In this document: piece by piece, positions 13,675 to 20,908 of the stretch
Position numbering within the stretch: position 1 is the stretch's first letter
Layout: each line of letters starts with the position of its first letter
Source: DAOUAG01 sp034432935
Lineage (GTDB): Bacteria; Chloroflexota; Dehalococcoidia; SM23-28-2; RBG-16-64-32
Direction: 5' to 3'
DNA length: 20,908 nt
NCBI GenBank assembly: GCA_034432935.1
Contig: DAOUBD010000027.1
Location: forward strand, 1-20,908
Notes under the pieces: generated by a model
Database searches by the model: none
What the model was told of the DNA's origin: nothing
What the model saw: only the letters and a program-made list of their open reading frames with translations
Program-made: the position numbers and the translations under genes

Positions 13675-15231
13675 CTAGGCTGGTGCCCTAGCGCCGCCGG
13701 CGGGCGCCAGCACCGAGACCCTGGTGCCCTGTCCCGGCTCGGACTGGATCTCGAACTCTGCGCCCACCAGCTCGGCCCGCTCCCTCATCCCCAGCAGGCC
13801 GAGCTTGCCGCTGCGCAGCAGGTCGGGCCCCTTGGCGATGGTGAAACCCCGCCCGTCGTCGATCACCGAAAGCCTCACCGCGGACTCGCTGAACTCCAAC
13901 TTGACGTTGGCCGACCTGGCGCCAGCGTGCTTCTCTATGTTGCGTAGGGCCTCTTGGGCGATCCTGAAAAGGGCCAGCTCTACCGGGCCGTCCAGACGCC
14001 GCGGCGTCCCCGTCACCTCCAGGTGCGCGCCCCCGGCAAGGCGCTGGCTGGTCTCCTCCACCACCATCTCGATGGCCGCCACCAGCCCCAGGTCGTCCAA
14101 CACGGAAGGCCGGAGGTCGCGACTGTAGCGGCGCACAGCCTGCATGGTGGCCCTGGTCATCGTCAACAGCTCATCGATGGCGCCCCCGAGGGCTGGGGCC
14201 GCCTGAGCGCGAAGCTGCTCTAGCTTCCGGGCCAAGTGAACCAGCTCCTGGGCGGTCTCATCGTGCAGCTCCCGGGCGATGCGGAGGCGCTCGTCCTCTT
14301 GAGCCTGGGTCACCTGCCGGACGTAGGACTGGAGGCTCTCCTGCCGCTGACGGTAAAGCCTGGCGTTCTCCAGGGCCACCCGTAACTGCTGGGCTACCGT
14401 GACAAGCAGTTCCGTTCGCGACTCGCTCACCTGCTCACCTTCCCGGACTAGGCCGCCCATGGAGCCAAGGACACCGGTGTCCCCCATCATCAGCACGGCC
14501 ACAGCCCGCCCATCGGTTGCCGCCGCCTCCCGGCCCGAGGCGAGCCAGCGATGCAGCATCTCCGCCACGCTGGATGCCCTATCGCTCCCGGGGCCGGCGC
14601 CCTCCACCGTGATGGCCAGGCCGGCCGAGCCAGGGGGCCCTTCGAGGCAGACCCATGCCGACTCCAGCTCCAGCCCAGAGATGAGCTTGCGCAGCACCTG
14701 CGGAATCTGCTGCTCCACCTCCAGCGTGTGGCTCAGGAGCTGGCCCACCTCGTTCAGTAGCCTCAGGCTGGCGCTGGTACGCTCCGCCCTTATCCTCTCT
14801 TTGGTCTCGCGGTCCACCCGCCAGGCAACCAGAAGCCCGACCGGGAGAGTAATGGCGAGCTGGCCGAGCTCCGTAAACCAGAGAAACTCAGAACGATGCC
14901 AGATCCAGAGGCTCGGGGAGGTGAGAAAAGCCGCCCACAGGCCGGTCATCACTGCGCCTTCCCGGCCATAGTTCAGCGAGGCGTAGAGCAGGGGCATGAT
15001 GTACAGGGTGATGGTCAGTCCGTGAAGGGTCTCGAAGGGGTTCGTGAAGCCGAGGATCTCGATGACGTAGTGGGGACCGGTACTGACGAGCACTAGGGCC
15101 TGGATCTCCCAGAAGCGGCGCTCCCTCACCCTCTGGGGGATACGGCGGAAGGAGTCCGCCAGATAACCCGATAGCCCGCCCTGGCCAGCCGGCGCTAGAG
15201 GCGTCCGCCCCACGGCCGTCTCACTCTTCAT
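13675..15231 (-). CDS. membrane sensor histidine kinase, NarL/LiaS type (HisKA_3)
   Basis: A 518-residue two-component sensor. Residues about 42-140 hold three or four hydrophobic segments. A coiled linker and a GAF-like domain (about 155-290) follow, then a second coiled coil, the HisKA_3 dimerisation domain with QEDERLRIARELHDE (phospho-acceptor His323), and a C-terminal HATPase domain with the N box ALRNIEKHA, the D box IDDGRGF and GLLGMRERAELVGA. It phosphorylates the regulator encoded just upstream. Its ATG at 15231 overlaps the end of the regulator gene by 11 bases, so the two are translationally coupled. The gene order is regulator first. The signal is unknown. A hairpin directly follows the stop. 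Confidence 0.93.
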   Translation of the reverse strand: MKSETAVGRTPLAPAGQGGLSGYLADSFRRIPQRVRERRFWEIQALVLVSTGPHYVIEILGFTNPFETLHGLTITLYIMPLLYASLNYGREGAVMTGLWAAFLTSPSLWIWHRSEFLWFTELGQLAITLPVGLLVAWRVDRETKERIRAERTSASLRLLNEVGQLLSHTLEVEQQIPQVLRKLISGLELESAWVCLEGPPGSAGLAITVEGAGPGSDRASSVAEMLHRWLASGREAAATDGRAVAVLMMGDTGVLGSMGGLVREGEQVSESRTELLVTVAQQLRVALENARLYRQRQESLQSYVRQVTQAQEDERLRIARELHDETAQELVHLARKLEQLRAQAAPALGGAIDELLTMTRATMQAVRRYSRDLRPSVLDDLGLVAAIEMVVEETSQRLAGGAHLEVTGTPRRLDGPVELALFRIAQEALRNIEKHAGARSANVKLEFSESAVRLSVIDDGRGFTIAKGPDLLRSGKLGLLGMRERAELVGAEFEIQSEPGQGTRVSVLAPAGGARAPA

Positions 15232-15895
15232 CCAGGTCCTCCAGGGTCAGCAGTCCGCGCCTTAGGCCGGCGATGACCGCCTCTGTGCGTGAACCCACGC
15301 CCAGCTTGTTGAAGATCTGGGTCAGGTGCGCCTGTACCGTGCGCAGGCTCACGGAAAGGCGGTCACCGATGGCGGCGTTGCTGAGCCCGCAGGCCGCCAG
15401 CCGCAAGACGTCCCGTTCGCGGTCCGTAAGGCCCCGGTCGCCGTCCGCCGCCTGGCGCTCCCTGGGCGCCTCGGAAGCGAACCGGGCCATCACCTTCCTG
15501 GCGATGGCAGGGTGCAGGACAGGCTCGCCCGCGTACACCGAGCGGACCGCCCTGACGACCTCCTGCGAAGAGACATCCTTGAGGATGTAGCCGGCGGCCC
15601 CGGCCGCAAGAAGCGCAAACACGTAACGATCATCGTCATAGGAGGAGAGGATGAGCACCGCGGTACTTGGATGGACGGCCTTGATCCGCTCCGTGGCCTC
15701 GATGCCGCTCATCCTGGGCATGGAGATGTCGATAATGGCCACGTCGGGCTTCGAGGCCTGGGCTAGGGCCACGGCCTCCACCCCGTCGCGCGCCTCGCCC
15801 ACTACCTGGATATCGTCCTCTTGCTCGAGGATGTGGCGCGTGCCTTCACGCACGACTGCGTGATCATCGGCGATAATTACGCGGATCTTTTCCAC
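15221..15895 (-). CDS. NarL/FixJ-type response regulator (REC + LuxR HTH)
   Basis: A 224-residue DNA-binding response regulator. The receiver domain has the acidic pair Asp10/Asp11 in IIADDHAVVREG, the phosphorylation site Asp56 in DVAIIDISMPRM, Ser in LILSSYDD and Lys in GYILKDVS. A linker follows, then a LuxR-type helix-turn-helix (LTDRERDVLRLAACGLSNAAIGDRLSVSLRTVQAHLTQIFNKLGV). The start is GTG 15895 because the protein then begins directly with the receiver strand and a TATAAT box lies nine bases upstream; an upstream extension is open but unlikely. It pairs with the downstream kinase. Possible targets include its own operon and the divergent methyltransferase. Confidence 0.94.
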   Translation of the reverse strand: MEKIRVIIADDHAVVREGTRHILEQEDDIQVVGEARDGVEAVALAQASKPDVAIIDISMPRMSGIEATERIKAVHPSTAVLILSSYDDDRYVFALLAAGAAGYILKDVSSQEVVRAVRSVYAGEPVLHPAIARKVMARFASEAPRERQAADGDRGLTDRERDVLRLAACGLSNAAIGDRLSVSLRTVQAHLTQIFNKLGVGSRTEAVIAGLRRGLLTLEDLDEE

Positions 15896-15904
15896 CCCAT
15901 CACA

Positions 15905-15910
15905 ATTATA
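15905..15910 (-). promoter_or_regulatory. -10 box TATAAT of the two-component operon, leaderless-type spacing
   Basis: On the minus strand TATAAT ends nine bases before the GTG at 15895 with no room for a normal leader. The spacing is the same as at the LarA-like gene. Confidence 0.6.
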
Positions 15911-15970
15911 CAGGCTCCCTGCCCTTGCCGGCGCCTGGGCATCCCGGGTGACGCAGCCCGCTCCCTGCGC

Positions 15971-15976
15971 TAGCAT
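15971..15976 (+). promoter_or_regulatory. possible -10 box (TAGCAT) of the methyltransferase gene
   Basis: TAGCAT ends six bases before GTG 15983 and nine before ATG 15986. No Shine-Dalgarno of note is seen. The divergent spacer to the response regulator is under 100 bases. Confidence 0.4.
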
Positions 15977-15985
15977 TGGCGGGTG

Positions 15986-16567
15986 ATGGACGCTGCCGTG
16001 CGCGCCGTCCTCCAGCGGCTGGAGGCGCAGGACTCCTTTGAACGCCAGGCGGGCGCCCCGCGTTCCATCCGGCTACGCCAGGTTGCGCCGGAGGTCGGGC
16101 GCTTCTTGTACGTCCTAGTGCTGGCCTGCCGGCCCCGCCGCATCGTCGAGATCGGCGCCTCCGGCGGGTACTCCGCCATCTGGATGGGGGCCGCCGCCCG
16201 GGCCGTTGGCGCGTCTGTCAAGACGCTGGAGATAAACCCGGCGAAGGTAACCCTCGCCCGGGAAAACGTCCGGCAGGCAGGGCTGGAAGGCGTTGTCACC
16301 GTCGTCCCCGGCGACGCCTTCGCCTACCTGCGCAATCGCCCGGAGCCCTTCGATTTCGTATTTCTGGACGCCGAGAAAGAAGACTACCTGGCCTTCTACG
16401 AGCTGGTGGCGCCCCTGTTGCCAGCCGGCGGCGTTTTGATCGCCGATAACCTCGCGTCCCATGAGCAGGAGCTAGCGCCCTTCCGAGAGCGGGTCATGGC
16501 AGACCCTCGCGTTTCGGCGGTTGTGGTGCCCATCGGCCGGGGTGAGCTGCTTGCTGTTAAAATCTAA
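15986..16567 (+). CDS. SAM-dependent O-methyltransferase (COMT-like, family 3)
   Basis: A 193-residue single-domain class I methyltransferase. Motif I is RIVEIGASGGYSAIWM, followed by the acidic strand end TLEINPAKV (ribose contact), PGDAFAYL, FDFVFLDAEKEDYLAFYE (the metal-binding Asp region of caffeoyl-CoA-type methyltransferases) and GGVLIADNL. Family members methylate catechol-like hydroxyls using Mg2+; the substrate here is unknown. It is slightly shorter than the usual 210-220 residues because the N-terminal helix is brief. ATG 15986 is chosen, and GTG 15983 immediately before it is equally possible if the transcript is leaderless. tRNA-Leu starts 12 bases after the stop, so both may share a transcript. 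Confidence 0.9.
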   Translation: MDAAVRAVLQRLEAQDSFERQAGAPRSIRLRQVAPEVGRFLYVLVLACRPRRIVEIGASGGYSAIWMGAAARAVGASVKTLEINPAKVTLARENVRQAGLEGVVTVVPGDAFAYLRNRPEPFDFVFLDAEKEDYLAFYELVAPLLPAGGVLIADNLASHEQELAPFRERVMADPRVSAVVVPIGRGELLAVKI

Positions 16568-16579
16568 GCGGTCGCGAAC

Positions 16580-16668
16580 GCCGGGGTGGTGGAATTGGTA
16601 GACACGGCGGACTTAAAATCCGCTGCCGCATCGGCGGCGTGTGGGTTCGACCCCCACCCCCGGCACCA
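16580..16668 (+). tRNA. trnL: tRNA-Leu (UAA anticodon)
   Basis: An 89-base type II tRNA with encoded CCA. The acceptor GCCGGGG pairs with CCCCGGC, and the discriminator is A. The anticodon stem GCGGA/TCCGC encloses CTTAAAA with anticodon TAA at 16614-16616. A long variable arm (GCCGC...GCGGC) is present, and the T-loop is TTCGACC. Confidence 0.97.
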
Positions 16669-16740
16669 GTGCCGTGCCATTATGAGCCCGGGGCGAACCT
16701 CTCGCGCGCCAGGGCAAGGCAGGGCTGGCCAGGCCACAAG

Positions 16741-18684
16741 CTATGGATACCCCAGGCCTGGGCAGCCGGTGGGTAGGGGCACCGGCAGGCCGGCTATGTA
16801 GCGCAGCACCATCAGCGCGTCCACAGCATCCAGATCGCCATCGCAGTCTACATAGCCCTTCCCCATGCACCCTGCGCTCACCGGCAAGCCCGCCACCCAA
16901 CGCAGGATGTGCAGCGCGTCCACGGCGTCCACATCGCCATCGCAATCAACGTCCCCGCAGGCCACCAGGCTGGCGGCGGACTGCGCCGCCAACGTCTCCA
17001 CCGAGGCCAGGGGAGCCGACGTCTCCGTTGCGCCAGGCGATGGGGTATCCGTGGGCGCCGGCGCGTCAGTGGGGGGCGGCGTCCCCGAAGGGCCAGGCGT
17101 CTCCAGAGGTGTGGCCGTCGGCTCCAGGGTCGGCTCCGCCGGCGGGGTCTCCGTCGGGGTGGGGGTTGGCGCCGGCGAGGGCGACGGGGTAGGTGATGGC
17201 GCGAGGCACTCGTTGGGCGGCGGCGACGGCGTCGGCGTGGGCGTCGGTGTAGGCGTAGGCGACGGCGTTGGCATCGGGGTGTTGAAGACAGGATCGACAC
17301 AGTTCTGGGTCCCGTCCTGATCATCGTCCCGCAGCGCCTCGAACACCTGGAGCAGCCCGGCCCCCGTCTCGTAATCGAAGCCGGGGGCGCCGACGTCCCT
17401 GGCGCTGCACTTCAGGATGATCCGAACGTCCACGGCGGAGGCTTTTGGAAAGACCGAGCGGATCATGGCAGCGGCGGCTGAAACATGGGCGGCCGCCATG
17501 GAGGTGCCTATCTGATAACAGTAATCGAACTGGGTGAAGTCCGTTGCCCCCCCAGCAGGGCAAGCGAACCGGTAGGTGTTCTGGAGGATGCCGCTGGCCT
17601 CCGCGTAGTCGCCCCCGGGCGCCACCAGGTCGAGGAGCTCCCCCTCCTCGCCTAGGCCGTAATTGGAGTACCGGGAGCGCTCCCCCGTGGTCTTGGTGGC
17701 CCCCACGGCGATGACGCTGGCGATAGCGGCCGGGTAGTCCAGGAAGGGGTCGCCTACGCCATCGGAGCCGCCGTTGCCGGCCGCTGCCACCACCACCACG
17801 TTGGCGTCCTTGGCGTACTTGAAGGCCTGGCGCTGGAGGTCGGTCACCTGTCCGGGGCCCCCCAGGCTCAGGTTGATGACGCGGGCGCCCACGTTTACAG
17901 CGTACACAACCGCGTCCGCTATGTTTGAAGAAGGGCAGCCGTAGCCTTGACTCTCGAGCGGGCCGCAGACCTTTAGCGGCATGATCTTGGCCTCGAAGGC
18001 CAAGCCCGCGACTCCGATGAAGTTGTTGGTGGTCTCAGCGATGGTCCCGGCCACGTGGGTGCCGTGGCCGCTGTCATCGTTGGCGTGGGGGTCGTTAGCG
18101 TAGAAGTCGTACGGGGCGAGGAAGGTGGTGCCCGCCAGGTCGGGGGCCCGACGGTACTCCGCGCCGCACACTTCGGCAGAGCAGTCCTCGTAGGCGATGC
18201 CGGTATCGACTACGGCCACGATCACCCCGGCGCCGCGGTTGACGTCCCAGGCCTCGGGAGCTTGGACGAGCTGGAGGTTCCATTGGGCCTGCTGAAAGTA
18301 CTCATCGTTGGGGATGAAATAAGGGGTCCAGATGACGTCCTCTTCGGCGCTCTGCACGGCGGGCTGCTGGGCCAGGAGCCGGCCAGCCTCCTCCTCACGC
18401 CCTGGCGGCACCGCCACGGAGACATATCCCGGCGCCAGGTGCTGCCTGACGACGGTCGCGCCCGCGGCCTCGAGGGCGGCCTCCCTCTCGCGGGGCGAGG
18501 CGTCATCACGAAAGCGGACGATGAGCTGGCCCGGCACCGTGGGGCCCTCCGGGTGGGAGATGAAGACCTTCGGCGGCCCAGGGTTCCCATGCCCCCAAGA
18601 GCCGGCCAGCACGGCGACCCCGGCCGCCATCAGCAACAGGCCAACCGCGACGCCGAGCCCCCGGGGGCTGATGGTCAGAGCCAA
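16741..18684 (-). CDS. secreted S8 serine peptidase with Pro/Thr linker and dockerin-like tail
   Basis: A 647-residue extracellular subtilase. TTG 18684 is chosen because AGGAGG lies ten bases upstream and a signal peptide then follows at once (GVAVGLLLMAAGVAVLAG); GTG 18729 is the alternative. An inhibitor-I9-like propeptide (VPGQLIVRFRDDASPREREAALEAAGATVV) precedes the catalytic domain with Asp160 (VVDTG), His207 (SGHGTHVAG) and Ser395 (GTSMAAAHV). A long Pro-Thr-Ser linker leads to two dockerin-type calcium loops starting near residue 576 (GDVDCDGDVDAVDALHILRW) and residue 612 (YVDCDGDLDAVDALMVLRY). In clostridia dockerins bind cohesins. Here they may simply anchor or dimerise, as no cohesin is in the window. 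It shares the catalytic plan, but not the tail, of the other subtilase here. Confidence 0.92.
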   Translation of the reverse strand: MALTISPRGLGVAVGLLLMAAGVAVLAGSWGHGNPGPPKVFISHPEGPTVPGQLIVRFRDDASPREREAALEAAGATVVRQHLAPGYVSVAVPPGREEEAGRLLAQQPAVQSAEEDVIWTPYFIPNDEYFQQAQWNLQLVQAPEAWDVNRGAGVIVAVVDTGIAYEDCSAEVCGAEYRRAPDLAGTTFLAPYDFYANDPHANDDSGHGTHVAGTIAETTNNFIGVAGLAFEAKIMPLKVCGPLESQGYGCPSSNIADAVVYAVNVGARVINLSLGGPGQVTDLQRQAFKYAKDANVVVVAAAGNGGSDGVGDPFLDYPAAIASVIAVGATKTTGERSRYSNYGLGEEGELLDLVAPGGDYAEASGILQNTYRFACPAGGATDFTQFDYCYQIGTSMAAAHVSAAAAMIRSVFPKASAVDVRIILKCSARDVGAPGFDYETGAGLLQVFEALRDDDQDGTQNCVDPVFNTPMPTPSPTPTPTPTPTPSPPPNECLAPSPTPSPSPAPTPTPTETPPAEPTLEPTATPLETPGPSGTPPPTDAPAPTDTPSPGATETSAPLASVETLAAQSAASLVACGDVDCDGDVDAVDALHILRWVAGLPVSAGCMGKGYVDCDGDLDAVDALMVLRYIAGLPVPLPTGCPGLGYP

Positions 18685-18848
18685 GCGGGCTGCTCCTCCT
18701 TTACCTGGCAAACCCCATGTGGGCCTCACCGCCGGCAGGATCCCGCCGGGACAAGCCCCCTTTGTTACTAAAAACGTTCAAGAGCGCCAATGGAATCTCG
18801 TCAGCGGAGGTTCCTCTTGCGCGGCTTGCTGTCCCTAAGCATATGACG

Positions 18849-18865
18849 GCAGGCGCCCCGCCTGC
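18849..18865 (+). promoter_or_regulatory. inverted repeat filling the promoter spacer of gatB
   Basis: GCAGGCG-CCC-CGCCTGC is a perfect 7-3-7 inverted repeat. It ends on the base before TATACT (18866-18871) and begins directly after ATGACG (18843-18848), a four-of-six match to TTGACA. The 17-base repeat therefore equals the whole -35 to -10 spacer, which suggests an operator. It could also be a chance GC-rich palindrome. Confidence 0.4.
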
Positions 18866-18871
18866 TATACT
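18866..18871 (+). promoter_or_regulatory. -10 box TATACT of gatB
   Basis: TATACT ends 13 bases before the gatB ATG at 18885, so the leader would be at most a few bases. No strong Shine-Dalgarno is seen between them. Confidence 0.6.
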
Positions 18872-18884
18872 TACCGGTGACTCC

Positions 18885-20363
18885 ATGACGACAACAGCCG
18901 TGCGGTATGAGACCGTCATCGGGATTGAGGTCCATGCCCAGCTACTAACGCGGAGCAAGATGTTCTGCTCCTGCCCCGCACCTTCGCTGGACTCTCCCCC
19001 CAACACCCACGTCTGTCCGGTCTGCCTGGGCATGCCCGGCGTCCTGCCTGTCATCAACAGGGAGGCCGTGGAGTTGACCATCATGACGGGCTTGGCCCTC
19101 AACTGCGAGATCCCCTCCGAGGCCAAGTTCGACCGCAAGAACTACCACTACCCAGACCTCATGAAGGGCTACCAGATCTCCCAGTATGACCTTCCTCTTT
19201 GCAAGAACGGCTGGCTGGAGATCGAGGTAGACGGCGCCACCAAGCGCATCGGCATCACGCGGGTGCATCTCGAGGAGGACACGGCGCGGCTCCAGCACGT
19301 CACCAGCCCCGCGGGCGAGACCTACAGCCTGGTGGACGTGAACCGGGCTGGTTTGCCCCTCATGGAGATAGTGTCGGAGCCAGACATGCGTTCCCCGGAG
19401 GAGGCCCGGGCTTACCTCGTCAAGCTGCGCCAAATCCTCCGCTACATCGGCGCCAGCCGGGCCAACATGGAGGAAGGCAACATGCGCTGCGAGCCGAACG
19501 TCAGCATCCGGCCGGCGGGCCAGGCGGCTTTCGGCCAAAAGGTGGAGCTGAAGAACATCAACAGCTTCCGCCACGCCTATGACGCCATCAAGTTCGAGGT
19601 GGAGCGCCAGCGGCAGGTGCTGGAATCGGGAGGAGCGGTGGTCCAAGAGACCCGCGGCTGGCGGGAGGACATCGGCCAGAGCGTGTCGCAACGCACCAAG
19701 GAGTATGCCGACGACTACCGCTACTTCCCGGAGCCGGACCTGCCTACCCTCGTGGTCAGCCGGGAATGGGTCGAACGGGTGCGGGCCCGGATGCCGGAGC
19801 TGCCCGATGCGCGCCGGGCCCGCTTCCGGGAGGAGTATGGCCTATCGGACTACGACGCCCGCGTCCTGACGGAGGTGCGGGCCCGCGCCGATTTCTTCGA
19901 GGCTGCCGTGGCCCTGGCGAAGGGGGAGCCGAGGCAGCGAGCCAAGGCGGTGGCCAACTGGGTGACGGGGGATATGGCACGCCTCCTCAACGCCTCAGGG
20001 ATGGAGATCCAGGAGTGCAAGGTAACGCCGCAGGGGCTCGCCGAGCTGCTGGAGCTTCAGGCCAACGGTACCATCTCCGGCAAGACGGCAAAGGCGGTCT
20101 TCGAGGAGATGTTCCGGAGCGGCCGCGCACCGGGGGACATAGTGCGGGAGGCGGGCCTCGTGCAGATCACCTCGGGGGACGAGATCGCTGCCGCGGTGGA
20201 GAAGGTGATCCGTGACAATCCGAAGCCGGTGGAAGACTACCGCCGAGGCAAGGAGGAGGCCATCAAATTCCTGGTGGGCCAGGTCATGCGGGAGACCAGG
20301 GGCCGCGCCCGGCCCGATGTGGTGCTCCAGACCCTCGAGGAGAAATTGCGTGCCGGCCCGTAG
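18885..20363 (+). CDS. gatB: aspartyl/glutamyl-tRNA(Asn/Gln) amidotransferase subunit B
   Basis: A 492-residue subunit of the GatCAB complex, which converts mischarged Glu-tRNA(Gln) or Asp-tRNA(Asn) to the correct amide. Clear GatB motifs run in order: YETVIGIEVHAQL, the zinc-site cysteines CSCP and CPVCLGMPG, LNCEI, FDRKNYHYPDLMKGYQISQYD, HLEEDTARLQH, VDVNRAGLPLMEIVSEPDMRSPEEA, LRYIGASRANMEEGNMRCEPNVSI, and the C-terminal YqeY-like tail that contacts tRNA (GTISGKTAKAVFEEM). Length is typical. ATG 18885 follows a TATACT box. Earlier in-frame codons are upstream of that box and are rejected. gatA and gatC are not adjacent. The YvcK-like gene follows after 36 bases. Confidence 0.97.
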   Translation: MTTTAVRYETVIGIEVHAQLLTRSKMFCSCPAPSLDSPPNTHVCPVCLGMPGVLPVINREAVELTIMTGLALNCEIPSEAKFDRKNYHYPDLMKGYQISQYDLPLCKNGWLEIEVDGATKRIGITRVHLEEDTARLQHVTSPAGETYSLVDVNRAGLPLMEIVSEPDMRSPEEARAYLVKLRQILRYIGASRANMEEGNMRCEPNVSIRPAGQAAFGQKVELKNINSFRHAYDAIKFEVERQRQVLESGGAVVQETRGWREDIGQSVSQRTKEYADDYRYFPEPDLPTLVVSREWVERVRARMPELPDARRARFREEYGLSDYDARVLTEVRARADFFEAAVALAKGEPRQRAKAVANWVTGDMARLLNASGMEIQECKVTPQGLAELLELQANGTISGKTAKAVFEEMFRSGRAPGDIVREAGLVQITSGDEIAAAVEKVIRDNPKPVEDYRRGKEEAIKFLVGQVMRETRGRARPDVVLQTLEEKLRAGP

Positions 20364-20387
20364 TCAAACGCCCGCCTTGTGCGTTTG

Positions 20388-20393
20388 TATGTT
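20388..20393 (+). promoter_or_regulatory. possible -10 box (TATGTT) of the YvcK-like gene
   Basis: TATGTT ends six bases before the ATG at 20400. It fits the short promoter-to-start spacing seen elsewhere here, but it lies in the gatB downstream region and could be coincidental. Read-through from gatB is possible. Confidence 0.3.
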
Positions 20394-20399
20394 TGGACG

Positions 20400-20908
20400 A
20401 TGAAGCGCCTCCTCGCCTTCGACTTCCTCAAGTGGTTCTACCCAGGCATGCACATCAAGCGCTGGCTGGGGCTCATCGCCATCGGCGTGGCGATGATGAC
20501 CTTCGGCCTGAGCTACATCGTGCGGGAGGCCTACCTGAGCGGCTTTGAGCTGCCCAACTTCATGTACTATGTCACCTTCCAATTCATCAACCGTTACGTC
20601 CGGGGCACTGTGTTCATGGTGGGCGCCACCGGCCTCATACTGTTCTCCATCTGGAAGCTGAACCAGTCCCTCCTGTCGGTATTGGTTCCTCACCGAGACA
20701 CGACAGAAAGCCTGGTGAACACTATCTACACCCAGCGTTTTCTGCGGCGCGGGCCCAAGATCGTGGCCATCGGCGGGGGCACGGGCCTGTCCACTCTGCT
20801 CCGGGGCCTCAAGGAATACACCACCAACCTGACCGCCATCGTGACGGTAGCGGATGACGGCGGGTCCTCCGGGATCCTGCGACGGGAGCTGGGCGTCTTG
20901 CCGCCGGG
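20400..20908 (+). CDS. YvcK/CofD-like (gluconeogenesis factor family) protein with N-terminal membrane extension, 3' truncated
   Basis: The ATG at 20400 opens a frame that runs off the right edge after 169 codons. The first about 110 residues hold two hydrophobic helices (WLGLIAIGVAMMTFGLSYIV and GTVFMVGATGLILFSIW) separated by a short aromatic segment. The conserved start of the YvcK/CofD-like fold follows: PKIVAIGGGTGLSTLLRGLK, then AIVTVADDGGSSGILRRE. The glycine-rich and ADDGGSSG motifs bind a nucleotide-linked ligand in this family. YvcK proteins affect cell-wall growth and carbon use in Bacillus and bind UDP-sugars; the membrane extension is an added feature here. The rest of the domain lies outside the window. 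No terminator separates it from gatB. Confidence 0.88.
   Translation, partial: MKRLLAFDFLKWFYPGMHIKRWLGLIAIGVAMMTFGLSYIVREAYLSGFELPNFMYYVTFQFINRYVRGTVFMVGATGLILFSIWKLNQSLLSVLVPHRDTTESLVNTIYTQRFLRRGPKIVAIGGGTGLSTLLRGLKEYTTNLTAIVTVADDGGSSGILRRELGVLPP

Noticed and set aside
15896..15976. N-terminal extension of the response regulator
   Set aside because: The extra residues are not receiver-like and would place the TATAAT box inside the coding region; GTG 15895 starts right at the receiver domain.
16586..16801. Small plus-strand reading frame beginning MVELVDTADLKSAA
   Set aside because: It is the translation of the tRNA-Leu gene plus following spacer, a familiar false call.
20364..20693. Minus-strand frame at the right edge
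   Set aside because: It is antisense to the start of the YvcK-like gene, whose membrane helices and GGGTG motif are clear.

Overview
The window is GC-rich bacterial DNA with dense genes on both strands. The gene set best fits a Chloroflexota bacterium, probably Dehalococcoidia-like. The pointers are a YvcK-type protein with an N-terminal membrane extension, subtilases with low-complexity or dockerin tails, a GrdB-like selenoprotein, and several transcription units whose -10 box lies only 6-13 bases before the start codon. This assignment is inferred from gene content; no 16S rRNA is present.

Left part (1-3810): the C-terminal end of a large helicase or restriction-type protein with visibly lower GC than its surroundings, then an acyl-CoA dehydrogenase, and on the minus strand a TauE/SafE permease and a polytopic GT-C-like membrane protein. 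Next (3811-8167) comes a plus-strand cluster: a structured leader with a possible anti-Shine-Dalgarno, a secreted subtilase ending in 18 tandem pentapeptides (consensus W-D-A-I-K), a membrane HD-GYP protein (predicted c-di-GMP phosphodiesterase), and a stand-alone paralogue of that protein's membrane domain, coupled by an ATGA overlap. A LarA-like nickel racemase-family gene follows.

Middle (9721-11897, minus): a GrdB-like protein that is continuous only if an in-frame UGA is read as selenocysteine at a U-x-x-C motif. A SECIS-like hairpin stands just downstream of the UGA. Its stop codon overlaps the GTG start of a GH1 beta-glucosidase. Divergent from it are an unrecognised helical protein and a GDPD-family phosphodiesterase, then tRNA-Trp(CCA).

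Right part (13675-20908): a NarL/LiaS-type two-component pair (regulator first, kinase second, minus strand) diverges from a small O-methyltransferase and tRNA-Leu(UAA). A second secreted subtilase with a Pro/Thr linker and a two-repeat dockerin-like tail is on the minus strand. GatB (plus) and the start of a membrane-anchored YvcK/CofD-like protein run off the right edge.

The main points for a second look are the candidate selenoprotein with its SECIS and its coupling to GH1, the pentapeptide-tailed subtilase in an apparent c-di-GMP operon, the leader upstream of it, and the recurring leaderless-type promoters.
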